From assembly GCA_030068075.1 (NCBI GenBank), contig CM057835.1, forward strand, positions 70,040,895-70,104,894: a DNA stretch of 64,000 nt, written 5' to 3'. This document shows positions 22,401 to 33,035 of this stretch, one piece after another. Source of the DNA: Paguma larvata (Eukaryota; Chordata; Mammalia; Carnivora; Viverridae). The position numbers were made by a program, and so were the translations under genes. The notes beneath the pieces are model-generated. The model had not been told where the DNA came from, searched no databases, and saw nothing but the letters and a program-made list of their open reading frames with translations. How positions within the stretch are numbered: position 1 is the first letter of the stretch; every line of letters starts with the position of its first letter.

Positions 22401-22913
22401 GGAAAGCATATATTTTTTTCTAGTGGAGTAGAGTTGAAACAAAATGTTAGTTTATACCTATGTTTAATAGAGGCTTTCATATTTTTTTTTCATTTTTAAT
22501 TTTTCCACAGAGTACCACCAGGTTATGCGGTGGGACTGTCCTGTGGTCCATACACAGCTGCTCAGTAAGGACCTTTCTTTCACTCAAAGGAGATTTGCAA
22601 TAGGGATGGGCCTTGTGCTCCTGATGGAGATTCAGAACCTGTGTCCTCTCTGGCCTGGTAGAGTCCCCTGACCAGGGACATGTGTCCCCTCAGTAGGTTC
22701 TTCCTCCCAGGGCTCTCTCCAAGGGTGAAGCCAAACTCCATTGTAGCCAGTGTGTGGTGTGAGCTGAGCTCAAGCACCAGGGCTCAGGGAGGGGATGGGC
22801 AGTCACTGGATGGACCTCATTTTCATGGACACCTCTTCCTGTGGCAGAAGGTGGAGGAGAAAAGGAGGCCTGTGGTAGCCCACCCCACTGTGGGGACCAG
22901 GGATTTTATCACC

Positions 22914-23443
22914 ATGTCCTGGACTCCTGACCTACTTGTGCTCCTCTCTCAATGCAAGGGAGGGACAGGCACCAGGGACCCAGAGCAGCCTTCCAGATGG
23001 TTGCAGCCTCCCTGGCTCAGACACTAGGAAACGTTACCCTGCTCCCTGCTCCAACACCCACGAGTGTTTGCAGTTTCCCTGTCCCAGCCTGTGCTGACCT
23101 ATGCATCCTCCTGCTCTGGATCTCTGGGAACAATAGCCAGACTCACTTGCACCCTGAGAAGTGGCTTCAGTGTTAAGGCTATACCATATACTGGTACCAG
23201 CAGAAGCCAGGGAGCCCTCCCCAATATCTCCTATACTACTTCTCAGACTCAATTAAGGATATAGTATCTGAGGTCCCCAGTCCCTTCTCTGGATGCCAAA
23301 TGCCTTGGCCAAGGCAGGGCTTCTCCCCATCTCTGGGCTGCAGCCTGAGGACAAGGCTGACTATTACTGTGCTGTGGCTCATGGCAGTGGAAGCAGCTGT
23401 CATTATTCAGTGTCTCAGATAAGGAGGGAGTGAGACAAAAACC
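22914..23443 (+). pseudogene. IGLV5-like pseudogene
   Basis: The leader starts at 22914 (MSWTPDLLVLLSQC), but the donor GT is GG. The V exon begins near 23070: SQPVLTYASSCSGSLGTIA, then RLTCTLRSGFSV, matching the IGLV5/IGLV11 type (RLTCTLRSG). A frameshift in CDR1 is followed by a readable FR2 (YWYQQKPGSPPQYLLYY). The long FR2/CDR2 'YFSDS' insertion is family-typical. Further frameshifts precede DKADYYC. The RSS has heptamer TTCAGTG (23406-23412), 22-bp spacer and consensus nonamer ACAAAAACC (23435-23443). The octamer is ATTTTCAT (22819-22826). Its paralogue is 51930-52442. Confidence 0.85.
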
Positions 23444-25584
23444 CCTGAGCCCACGGACCTTGTCTCTGAGCATCTTTTACTGAGAAGCTTAATGCAGAGG
23501 CTCCTGTAGGGGAGAGTCCTCTATGTTCGCCCTGTCCTTGAGGAGGAAGGAGTGACACACAGGTTACACTGTTGCCTGAGACAACGCAAGGGTCCCAGGA
23601 GCACAAGTAGATGAGGGAATAGAGCCCAAGTGCACATGCCCCAGGGTATAGAGAATTTAATAAGAATGAATCATATAAAAGCGAAAGACCTCAGTCCTTC
23701 CCTCCCACTGTATCTCTTTTATTACCCAGAAGGTTATATTTCTCTTACTAGTGACTTTGGGTCACTAATTCTATGTTTTGTTTGTTTGTCAAGTGATTCT
23801 CTATAACATCAGTTGAGGGTCCTAAAATTTAACTAAATTTAACACTCCACTTATCTGCCTGGAAATGGTGTCAGATGCACAGGTTATGGGCTCTGTCCCA
23901 GGAGACAACTCCCATCCCAATGCCAACAGCAAGTAGTAGCTAACCCATAATTTCTGTCCAACCTGATACAAACAGGGGTTCCCATGAACCCTCCACAGGT
24001 TTGATAAATTTGCTAGAGCTGCTCACAGAACTCAGGGAAACTCTTACTTATATTTGCCAGTTCATAAAATGATACCGAAAGAGTAGGATGAACACCCAGA
24101 TGAAGAAACACATGGGCATAGGTCTGAAAGGAACCCCCAAACACAAGAGCTTCTGTCCCCATGGAGTTGGGGTGTGTCACCCTCCCTACATGAATGTCTC
24201 CACCTACACGGAAGCTCTTTGAACCCCATATTTTGACAATTTTAGTGAGTCTTAACATAGTCATAAATAGTCACTGATTCCTTATTCAGCTTTTCTACCC
24301 TCTCTGCTGCATGGAGGAGGCTGGATATTCCCAATTCTGATCCTGTCTTGGACTTTCTTGGGAGCAGCCCCGTCCAGGAGCTTCTCTAGAGTTTCCTTAT
24401 TGAAATGAAAATGTTCCCAGTGGCCTTGTCACCTAAGAAATCTTGAGGGTTTCAGGAGTTCTATGTTAGGAAACCCATAGTTTCTAAGATCTCACAATAT
24501 CGTGAGATCAACTGAAATGATGACAGTCATAGTCATCCATAAAATGTAACTCTTTGTCACTAATGACACATCCATAGCTGATATGTTAATACCTACATTG
24601 GTCACAGACACAATTTTCCCTTTCTCTAAACCAGCTGACAAAAAAGTGGTCACAACTTCTTCAGATACTGACAAACCCCTCCCCCCACACACACCCTCCT
24701 CTCCTCCCTCTGCTCTCATCCCTCAGGCTTCAGTCTCTCCCTCTGGCTCTTCAGGTCTGAACTCTCTCCATGTTAGGATTTTAGAGAAAACTGGAAATGA
24801 TCTTGCTGTCGTTTCGGTCTGCAGGGTTCATATGTAGGGAGGAGAAGTAGCAGAAATTGGATCAGCATGAAATCCCTTCATCATTTGATTCCTCCTGTCA
24901 TTCCTAGATTGTAGTCTCTATGCAGCACTAACCTCAGTCAGTCTCTAATATGCCGACACGACTACTGTATTTCCTACAAATTCAATATTTGTTTTCTAAG
25001 ACCATCAGGACACTCACTCGGCCATGCACACTGTGCTCCTTTCAGTGGAGTCTCATGCATTAGCCCTTTTGCCAAAATAAGAGTAAATGTTCTCTCATGA
25101 TCAACCCAAGGGAGCATCAGGAGATCCTGGTGGTAGAGTGAGAATGGTTGTGATGCATGAGTGGGGAGGGGAGAAGGGGGATGTGTGGTAACCCCCTGCC
25201 ATGTGCTTCCTGAGACCCAAAGACTCAAGAGCTGTGGGAGTTGTGTCTGTAGGAGTGAAAATGGACAGAAGTCTCTTCATCCCAAAGACTTGAACTTCTG
25301 ATTCAGTGGAATTACTGTCAGAGCTAATCTTCACCAAATTCCTCTTCCTTGTGTAAATTCCATCCTAGTGCAGGGGAAATGGCATTCAGGACACTGGCCT
25401 TCTTTAGCTCTAAGCTTCAGGACACTGGGGTGTGTTACACTGAGCCAGCCTCAGGAAGCTGAGAAACACTCAGGGAGTTGAGAAATCATTGAGGGACAGG
25501 GGCACACTTGTATTCATGCTTGGTCACTGAGTGAAAGTCTTCATGAGTGTACATGGGGCATATTTTAGTTCTTTCTTTCTCTTT

Positions 25585-25587
<3 letters not shown>
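23444..25587. other. Intergenic, no gene recognised
   Basis: Non-coding flank within Dup C, similar to 52443-54744. No gene, SINE or RNA seen. Confidence 0.55.

Positions 25588-25619
<32 letters not shown>
25588..25619 (+). repeat. (AC)16 microsatellite
   Basis: Uninterrupted AC dinucleotide run upstream of a V pseudogene. The paralogous site in the other Dup C copy carries a (CT)n run instead (54754-54797). Confidence 0.97.
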
Positions 25620-25621
<2 letters not shown>

Positions 25622-25687
25622 CTCTCTCCTCTCTCTCAGAGTCTGTTGTCATAGACTCTGCAGTTTCTCAGCTTCTCTGTCTTTCAG

Positions 25688-26013
25688 GAAGTCAGGTTCA
25701 GCCTGTTCTCACCCAGCCATCCTCAGGGCCACAATCTCCAGGAGGCAGAATCTTTCAGCAGTAAATACCGTGGACATCCAGTGTGACTAGGATTCTGTCA
25801 CCAAGGCAGGAAATGAGGTGAACACCTGTTTTCCTGGGACAAGGCTGATGCTCAGGAATCCCAGGACGAGTCTCTCTCTCTCTGTGGGAAGCTCAGGCCT
25901 GATTTCTGAGCTCGAGTCAGCACCTGAGGCTGACCAGAACATTGATTCTGGGACAGCATCCTCAGTGCAGCTCCCACAGAGCTCAAGGCCCATGGGGACT
26001 TAACACAATCTCC
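25688..26013 (+). pseudogene. IGLV pseudogene, heavily decayed
   Basis: The V exon starts after 'ctttcag' and reads GSQVQPVLTQPSS, a lambda FR1. FR2 and CDRs are scrambled with several stops. FR3 survives in traces ('SGIPGRVSLSL'). The RSS is clear: heptamer CACAGAG (25975-25981), 23-bp spacer, nonamer ACAATCTCC (26005-26013). No leader exon was found. Related copies lie at 54870-55191 (plus) and about 38115-38355 (minus). Confidence 0.72.
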
Positions 26014-26533
26014 CTGTGCCCTCAAGGTTGAACTGTCACTCCTCCAGACACTCCAGTGGCCCTTCCAGCCAGAATAGACCTCTGTTGAAAAGTCTGTCCC
26101 AACTGTGGGCCACTGGACTATGACCTCAGGGACACAGTGCTCCTTATCTCCACCTCATCCAGAGTCAAATGTGAGATCCTTGAAAGATTTTTTGGGGTTA
26201 AATTGGCCTCAGGTAATTAAAATACATTCCTCTAGTCATGGGTGACTGAATGAGCAATTAACTACTGTATCCTGAACATGCAGGACACAAGAAACAGCGA
26301 CTATTGCTCTACCCACCCCAGAGATGAGTCTAACTCCTAGTCCGTCCATCCTGGAAGTTCTGTGTTTGTTAATTCTATCACCGAGATGAGTCTGATGTTC
26401 ACAGGAACAGGCTCTTCATGGTGCTTCCTGGGCACCATGTTGGGCTTTCCTCCTTCTATTTGAAGGACCAGACTTAATATACAAATTCATGATTAAAAGA
26501 TAAATTGATAATAATAACATTAAATAAAAATAA
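26014..26533. other. Intergenic, no gene recognised
   Basis: Flank of the pseudogene, shared with 55192-55650 and, inverted, with 37750-38110. No gene. Confidence 0.55.
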
Positions 26534-26546
26534 ATCAAATGATTTA

Positions 26547-26766
26547 TTAAAATTTTTATGATGTTTATTTTTGAGAGAGCTAGAGTGAGAGAGCGAGTGT
26601 GAGTGGGGGAGGGGCAGAGAGAGGGAGACACAGAATCTGAAGCAGGCTCCAAGCTCTGAGCTGTCAGCATAGAGCCTGATGTGGGACTCCAGCCCATGAC
26701 CATGAGATCGTGACCTGATCTGAAGTTGGGCGCTTAACAAACTAAGCCTCCCATGTGCTCCAATAC
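26547..26766 (-). mobile_element. CAN-SINE, reverse, with 13-bp target-site duplication
   Basis: Reverse-oriented SINE flanked by ATCAAATGATTTA on both sides (26534-26546 and 26767-26779). It is absent from the paralogous position in the other Dup C copy. Confidence 0.93.
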
Positions 26767-27076
26767 ATCAAATGATTTAGAAACAAGTTTACAGACCCCT
26801 ATAAAACCAAGAAATAAAAGTCATATCTTTTCCATTAATTTTTCATCCATTTTATCAACAGGTATTTCAATCCGTAATCTCTCTGCCATAAGCACATATC
26901 TGTGAAAATATACTCATGATTGTCTCTGCATCTTCCCATTGACATTGTCATTGAGTTTAAATAATTCTTACTGGGCCAAAATTTGTATTAAATCACTCAC
27001 ATTCATTTTATGTTAATGGTTGCCCAATTGGTGACTGACACGTAAAGTCTGCAATGAGGTTCCTGTCAGAGCATTT

Positions 27077-27296
27077 TTTTCATTGTTTTTAATGTTGTAT
27101 TTATTTTTGAGAGCAGGAGAGACAAAGCATGAGCAGGGGAGGGGCAGAGAGAGAGGGAGACACAGAATCTGAAGCAGGCCCCAGGCTCTGAGCTTTCAGC
27201 ACAGAGCCCGATATGGGGCTCGAACTCACAGACTGTGAGATCATAACCCAAGCCGAAGTTGGACACTTAACCGACTGAGCCACTAGGGCGACCCTA
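27077..27296 (-). mobile_element. CAN-SINE, reverse, with 11-bp target-site duplication
   Basis: Reverse SINE flanked by TCAGAGCATTT (27066-27076 and 27297-27307). The other Dup C copy reads through at about 55935 ('ctgtcagaaaacctgcagctg') without an insertion, so it arrived after the duplication. Confidence 0.94.
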
Positions 27297-27307
27297 TCAG
27301 AGCATTT

Positions 27308-27955
27308 GTAGCTGTCACTCCTTCCCTCCTAGAACTTCCTACAGGTTTGCCCTTTGTGCTCTGAGTTCAACACCACACACTGGGCTCCTGCAGATTTGTG
27401 TCTGTGTGGTGGGTGGACAGATCCTAGGAGGAAATCACTAACCACAATGTGTGGAGAACTGTTGTTTCACGGAGGTGGAAGTGGTGACAGATGACAAAGA
27501 TGTTCAGTGTGTAACCCCTCTAGGAATGCACACGAGGGCTTCTACCCACAACATAGAGAAAAGGGCTCCCTGTCTCTCAGTGCTAAGGGAATTTCTGGGA
27601 AAGGAGAACTTTGAAACCAGAAAGGAACCAGGGAAGGAGAAAGAAATCAGCTTCCTACACAGAGCTGTCCTTGTGTCAGTGTAGACTCATCACTGCTCTG
27701 GACCTGGTCCTCACTTGTGTGGCTGTACAAGAGTCAGCACCTCAGTCCTGCCCCAAAACAGCCAAGGGAGCTGTGGACACACTCACTATGTGGAGCCTGA
27801 GTAGAGCTAAGTGTGCCCTTAGGTGATGAGAGGTCAGATAGGGGACATCTGGCCTGGTCCAAAGGAAGAGGACAGTGGAAAGAGCAGTGGGGAGGCAGGA
27901 ACTCTCTCTGATGGGCTCTGGTCACCATGTCACAAAATGTTGTGCCCAGGCCTGA
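27308..27955. other. Intergenic V upstream flank
   Basis: No gene. Sequence is shared with 55940-56570 and leads into the promoter region of the next V segment. Confidence 0.55.
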
Positions 27956-27969
27956 ACAACAGGGGGCGC
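27956..27969 (+). promoter_or_regulatory. CTCF-core-like motif upstream of third V segment
   Basis: ACAACAGGGGGCGC, with an intact AGGGGGCGC core, lies 192 bp upstream of the octamer, in the position seen before the other V segments. Confidence 0.45.
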
Positions 27970-28161
27970 GTATCGTTTGTTTCTAAGGGGTCTCAAATGA
28001 CTCCTGCCACCTGACACTGCCTGTTTCCTCTGCTCAGGGTTCACAGCTGTGACCTCACCACCCTCTTACCCAGCAGAGACCCTCCCCTTCCCGCCACACT
28101 GACATTCTCAGGCAGAGGGACCTGACCCAGGGCAGTGAAGTGTCTGAGAGCTGGGGTTCTC

Positions 28162-28169
28162 ATTTGCAT
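28162..28169 (+). promoter_or_regulatory. Immunoglobulin promoter octamer
   Basis: Perfect ATTTGCAT, 106 bp before the leader ATG at 28276. Confidence 0.85.
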
Positions 28170-28275
28170 GGATGGACCCTCCCTCTCTCAGAGGATGAAA
28201 AGAGGAAGGGACAGATTAGGGGAGGTCTGCTCAGCTGTGGGGCCACAGAAGGCAGGATCAGTGATGACCTCCACC

Positions 28276-28757
28276 ATGGCCTGGTCCTCTCCCCTCCTCA
28301 TCCTCCTCATTCACTGCACAAGTGACTAGGTGTGGGAAGCGGTCCTGGGAAACAAGGGAAGTGGTCCTGGAGAACATGTGTGACCTGATTCTTCTTCTTG
28401 TCTCCAGACTCCAGCATCACCCTCTTTTTGTCTCTCCCACTTCCAGGTTTCTGGGCCCAGTCTGTGCTGACTCAGCCGCCCCCAGTGTCTGGGGCCCTGG
28501 GTCAGAAGATCACCATATCCTGCACTGGAAGTACCAACAACATCGGTATTTTTGGTGTGAACTGGTACCAACAGCTCCCAGGAAAGGCCCCTAAACTCTT
28601 CATCTATGATAGTAGCGAACGGCAGTCAGGGGTCCCTGATCGATTCTCTGGCTCCAAGTCTGGCAACACAGGCACTCTGACTGACCGTCACTGGACTGCA
28701 GGCTGAGGATGAAGCTGATTATTACTGCCAGTCCTTTGATCTCAAAAGCCGTGTTGA
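28276..28757 (+). pseudogene. IGLV1-like segment killed by 4-bp tandem duplication
   Basis: Leader exon 28276-28321 (MAWSSPLLILLIHCT); its last base is A instead of G, giving a weaker donor 'acaa|gtgact'. The V exon is 28447-28757: [21 protein letters not shown]1 of the nine-residue class, '[18 protein letters not shown]', '[18 protein letters not shown]'. In FR3 the bases CTGA occur twice (28677-28680, 28681-28684), where paralogues have one copy. The +4 shift brings TGA into frame within about ten codons. Downstream of the duplication the sequence reads normally ([15 protein letters not shown]) in the shifted frame. Promoter and RSS are intact, so inactivation looks recent. Confidence 0.88.
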
Positions 28758-28795
28758 CACAGTGCTCCAGGCTGCGAGGAAGTGAGACAAAAACC
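28758..28795 (+). other. V lambda recombination signal, 22-bp spacer
   Basis: Consensus heptamer CACAGTG (28758-28764), consensus nonamer ACAAAAACC (28787-28795), spacer 22 bp instead of 23. Confidence 0.92.
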
Positions 28796-28966
28796 TGCTG
28801 CCCCCCCACAGTGGGACTTCCCATCTAGGCCTGATTGCTCATTTACAGTTTCCAGAGCTATGTAATCCTCTTATTAGTCTTCAATAAGAATTCCCATACT
28901 TTGGGATGATTTCTTCTCTCACTGCAGCATAAGCCCTGGATTAGCTGTAGCTGAAACATATATTTG

Positions 28967-28998
28967 AATTGCTTCTCTGCCTTTTGGCTAAGATCAAG
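28967..28998 (+). pseudogene. Tailless U2 snRNA 5'-end retrocopy
   Basis: The bases from 28968 match the first about 33 nt of U2 snRNA ('gccttttggctaagatcaag') with two differences. There is no poly(A). Direct repeats TGAAACATATATTTG (28952-28966, 28999-29013) flank it as target-site duplications, sharing the 'tg' with the U2 end. The related V flank near 12540-12560 lacks the insert. Confidence 0.88.
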
Positions 28999-29294
28999 TG
29001 AAACATATATTTGGGTCTTTTGAAATGAGTCCCTGTCCATTCCCATCAATGCTGAGATCCAACTAGTGATTTTTCTTGTTCATTGTCATTGTATAATACT
29101 TGCAGGTAGATGTTGAATAACAATAATGTTTAGGTCACATTAGCCATTTAATTTTGTAGAAATGTCCTTGCCACCCCCACCTTATTAGCTAATTTTCTAG
29201 CTGTGGGACTGAGTTTTATGTGTGAGGAGAGAGTGTGTTATCACATTATAAAATCTCTGTTTCCATTTTATGTGGTTTTTATTAGGACTTTGCT

Positions 29295-30545
29295 TTCAAG
29301 TGGAGTGGACCAAGATGGAGGACAAGCCTGGAAGTTCTCTGCTTCTCTCATCCCTGAAATGCAGCTAGATCAGCACAAAACCATTTTGCACAACTAGAAA
29401 ATTGATCTGAGGATTAATACAACAATCTGCATAACTTGAGCCACAGAAGTTGGAAGGTACTTGGCACAGAGAGATGATCTGAGGGAGAGAGACACCGCAG
29501 AGGGTAGGGAACGGTATTTGCGGACAGAAGACAGAGAAAGAGGGGAGTGTACAGGAAAAGCACTTCCCCCAAAAGTAGCTGGAGAAAAAGAGAAAGAGCG
29601 GAAGCACCCATAAGTGCCTGAACAAGAAAAGGAGAAAGGAGAAAGGAGAGGGTTTCAATATCATTATGACTCTATAACCAGGGCAGGGCAGCATCGGAAA
29701 TGCTGCAGCCCAATACCTGACAGTGCACTGGTGGGAAGAGTGCATTCCCAGGAGCCGGCATCGATGTCTGAGGGGTCCACGGGCCACACAGGGAGAAGCA
29801 GTTCCTCTGGTACCCTGCTAGGAGGGCATTTGGAAGAGGCTATATGGACTCCCCACAGGCAAAAGTTCCAGTGGACTCTAGAGAATACGATTGGTGGCAT
29901 TGGAACAAAAACGCCAGGGTGAGGTGAACCCTGACGTGGATAGTGTGTTGTGATTTCTCATAACACCTGAAACGCTGCTGATACACGATCGCACAAACTT
30001 ATTCTGGGGCAGGCCGGCATCCTGCCACAACCTCTGAGCCTCTACAGCCTGTGATTGCAGGAACATTCCTGGGGACAAGCCGTATCTGGCGGTTGCCCAG
30101 GGAGACCCTCCCCGAGAGGGTTGGAGCGGGTCTATGTGGCAGGGCCCTCAGAAGTGAAGGGTTTGGGAATACAGTCCCATAGGGGATAAAATTTGGGAGG
30201 GAAGTACTGCCTGGCAGGCTGATGTCTTGGACAAGGACAGTGTAGAAGTGGGGAGTGAAAGGAACCCGGAGACAAAGGAGTTGTGCTTGATTGCCAGTCA
30301 GATAGAGCACAGAGTTCTGACGCTGGAACCTGGGAAGCTAGTGACTCCATTTTAACCTCTCCTGTGCGTGAGCTCACACCTGCATATGGTGCCACACCAA
30401 ACCACCCCAGTAAGCTAAGTATCGCCACCTAGTGGAGAACAGAGCCATAACACCAAGCCCCATCCAACTGCACTAACCAGGCCCCAGAGGAACACTACAA
30501 GTCTCTCCCCTACTTAGTGTATCGGCTATAAAGTGCTTCAAGTTT
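29295..30545 (+). mobile_element. L1 5' UTR/promoter fragment, 3' side missing
   Basis: About 1.25 kb resembling the 5' end of a carnivore L1. It begins near 'ccaagatggaggacaagcct' (compare the YY1-type CAAGATGGC start of mammalian L1s) and has CpG content well above its surroundings. It has no ORF1 or ORF2. It interrupts an older antisense L1 and ends where Dup B starts. Assignment is from remembered L1 structure, not a search. Confidence 0.6.
30422..30435 (-). promoter_or_regulatory. CTCF-core-like motif, minus strand
   Basis: Read on the minus strand this is CCACTAGGTGGCGA, matching the CTCF core except the last base. It lies in the L1 5' UTR-like fragment and points opposite to the V-associated sites. 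Confidence 0.4.
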
Positions 30546-31204
30546 GGCTCCATGAGGAAGGCCTCAGGAGACATCCCATCTCTTTCTCATCTTAGGACAC
30601 TTCCCACCCTGGCAAGCCAGTCCCCATAATCCTCTGCACTTGTCCCCATCCTCACACTTGATAGGGTAGGGTCCTGTTAATAAAAATGCACATGGGGTTC
30701 TTCAAAGAAAGGGCATAATTACAAAGAATTGAGATGTGGTTGTCATGTTGCTTTTTCCCAAGAGCACCCACAGGAGATGGTCAACAACACAGCCATCCCA
30801 GGATGCAGCCAGGGATCCCCTGCATTGAATAGACACGCTGGAAGTGAATGGAGAGACACTGGAGGCGTAGAGAGATACCAGAGGTGAATGGGTCTCCTGC
30901 ATCAGATGGGGGCCTCACCCAGATGCGACTGCACATTTGGGAACACACAGTAGTTTTAGAATTGCAAGGAAAGAGCTCAGTCCCATGACCCAGAAGACCA
31001 GGTGCCCTAAACACTTCATTTTCAGTCTGCAATGTTTTATACTTCTCACCAGATCCCTCTCTGATCTTTTATGTGTGTCAAACAAGGTCCTACTAATACT
31101 GTAAATATTAACACAATTACTTTACCCAGTGGTTTATCTGATCCATTTCTGTACTCTTACTGACAATACATCTAGGATATATCTCCTGTGATTTATATCA
31201 TATA

Positions 31205-31301
31205 TATATATGTGTATATATATATATGTATATATATACCAAAAATTACACATCAAAATAACATAAGGTATAATTATACACACACACACACACACACACA
31301 C
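31205..31301 (+). repeat. (TA)n and (AC)n microsatellites
   Basis: TA/TG runs at about 31200-31237 and an (AC)12 run at 31278-31301. The AC run has a counterpart at 44367-44394 in Dup B copy 2; the TA run has collapsed there. Confidence 0.93.
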
Positions 31302-31719
31302 TTCTAGTCTTTGATTCTCAATTAACATAGAACTGTGTGTTCTAGTCCTATAAATATTTAATGCTCCCAATTGAATACTTCACATAAAATAACTGATCCT
31401 GGTCTTTCATAGGGAGTCAGATTAAAAACAAACATGCTCCCCAACTTTGATAGTTTTGTTAGACCTTGCAGACTAATTGTCTGCAGCTTACAGATATTTA
31501 GTTGGTGCTCAGTAAATTGTTTTTGAATCAAAAAGAATAGACCAGTAAATAAAAAGAGAAAAAATACAAATATCCACATTCTTTACCATATGGCAAAAAC
31601 TAGTATCTCTTCTTCCATTTGAACCATCATAATCCATACATGTTTTTAACCACATACATGGGTGGCATCTTGGACAAATCCTTATACAACACGCAGAGCC
31701 TTCAGGTAATTCCTAAATC

Positions 31720-31990
31720 CAGTGTTGACCACATGAAAAATAATGCTACAATGCTCACAATACCCAAAGCAATCTATAGATTAAATGCGATTCTCATAAA
31801 AATTCTTAAGACATTTTTCACAGGAAAAAAACCCTGAATTTTGTATACTACCAGAAAAGTCCCCAAATTGCCAAAGCAATCTTGAGAAAAAACACACCTG
31901 GAGACACTGTACTTCATACTTTCCAGTTTTGTAGAAAACTGTATCATGAAAACCAGTTTGGTATTGATCTGAACGAAACACATAGATGAT
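31720..31990 (+). mobile_element. Old L1 ORF2 fragment
   Basis: In broken frames it encodes L1 reverse-transcriptase C-terminal wording: PKAIYRLNAILIKI, then 'qIAKaIL'-type codons from 'ccaaattgccaaagcaatct'. Its paralogue is 44800-45060. Confidence 0.7.
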
Positions 31991-32702
31991 GTCACAGAAT
32001 AAAGAACAGAAAGGTATTCAATTTCCTTTTGACCACTGGAGAAGACATAGGCTGAAAACAGGTAATTTACAAGGTTTCCGGAACAGAGTTAGCATGGAAT
32101 TTGGAAGGAATTCAGATAGAATATATATGAATCAGCTAGCAGATACCCCAAATGGGATCCTTAGGTTCTCACTGATGTTTCCTGGCACACTTTGGGAGAG
32201 AAAGCTGGAATTACTCAATGGCTTACAACGAGCACATTGATATCTAGCCACAGTGTAGAGTGTGCTTCAACACACTCCATCTGGGATAAGAAGCACAACC
32301 CCAATAATGATCTCTACAGGGTCAGGTCACATCTTCCAAGGGCCCCCATGGTAACTGCCCTCTGGTCTCTGCACCATCTGCATTGGCATGGCCTCCTGAA
32401 GCCCTGGCTCTGCTGTCATATCCAGTTAACTCATTCCATTATTGGTACATATTTCCTGTTAGAGGAATTTGTGTAGAGACACCTACTCAGTCCTGACCCA
32501 TGAATAGTCAAGGGAGCCTTGGACAAGCTCACTCACGAGCAGTCTGAGTAAAACAGAAAATCTATCCTGAGGTGATAGGGTACCACATATGGGGACACCT
32601 GGCCTAGCCCTAAGGCAGGGGACAGTGGCTAGAGCAGTGGGAAGGGAGAAGTGGTCTCTGTGGAGTCTGCTCATGTCACACAATGGCAGTGTCTGTGTCT
32701 GG
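31991..32702. other. Intergenic V upstream flank
   Basis: No gene. Shared with 45061-45782. Confidence 0.55.
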
Positions 32703-32716
32703 ACACTAAGGGGCAC
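32703..32716 (+). promoter_or_regulatory. CTCF-core-like motif upstream of fourth V segment
   Basis: ACACTAAGGGGCAC, 204 bp upstream of the octamer. It is identical to the site at 45783 and deviates from the CTCF core at several bases. Confidence 0.3.
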
Positions 32717-32920
32717 TCAAGGCCTGTTTCTGAAGGGTCATGGTAGATCAAAGCTCAGACCTGCCACCTGCCACTGCCTGTGCCCTCTGCTCAAGGCTAA
32801 CAGCTGTGACCTCCCCAACCCCTGCCCTGAAATAGTGCCTCTCCTGCCCATCCCCCTGACATCCTCAGGCAGAGGCACCTGAAGCAGGGCCACTGAGGGA
32901 TCTGAAAACAAGGGGGTCTC

Positions 32921-32928
32921 ATTTGCAT
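32921..32928 (+). promoter_or_regulatory. Immunoglobulin promoter octamer
   Basis: Perfect ATTTGCAT, 107 bp before the leader ATG at 33036. Confidence 0.86.
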
Positions 32929-33035
32929 GGAAGGGCCCTCCCTCTCTCAGCAGATGAAAAGGTGAAGGGAGAGGTGAAGGGGGGCTCTGCTCAGCTGTGA
33001 GGCCACAGAAGGCAAGATTGCTGATGACCTCCACC

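Larger units (their letters stand above)
22735..28800. repeat. Segmental duplication C, copy 1
   Basis: Collinear with 51745-57410. Both copies carry, in order, an IGLV5-like pseudogene, a second IGLV pseudogene beside a simple repeat, and an IGLV1-like V segment. Divergence is clearly higher than in Dup B. Copy 1 alone has the SINEs at 26547 and 27077. Boundaries are approximate. Confidence 0.75.
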
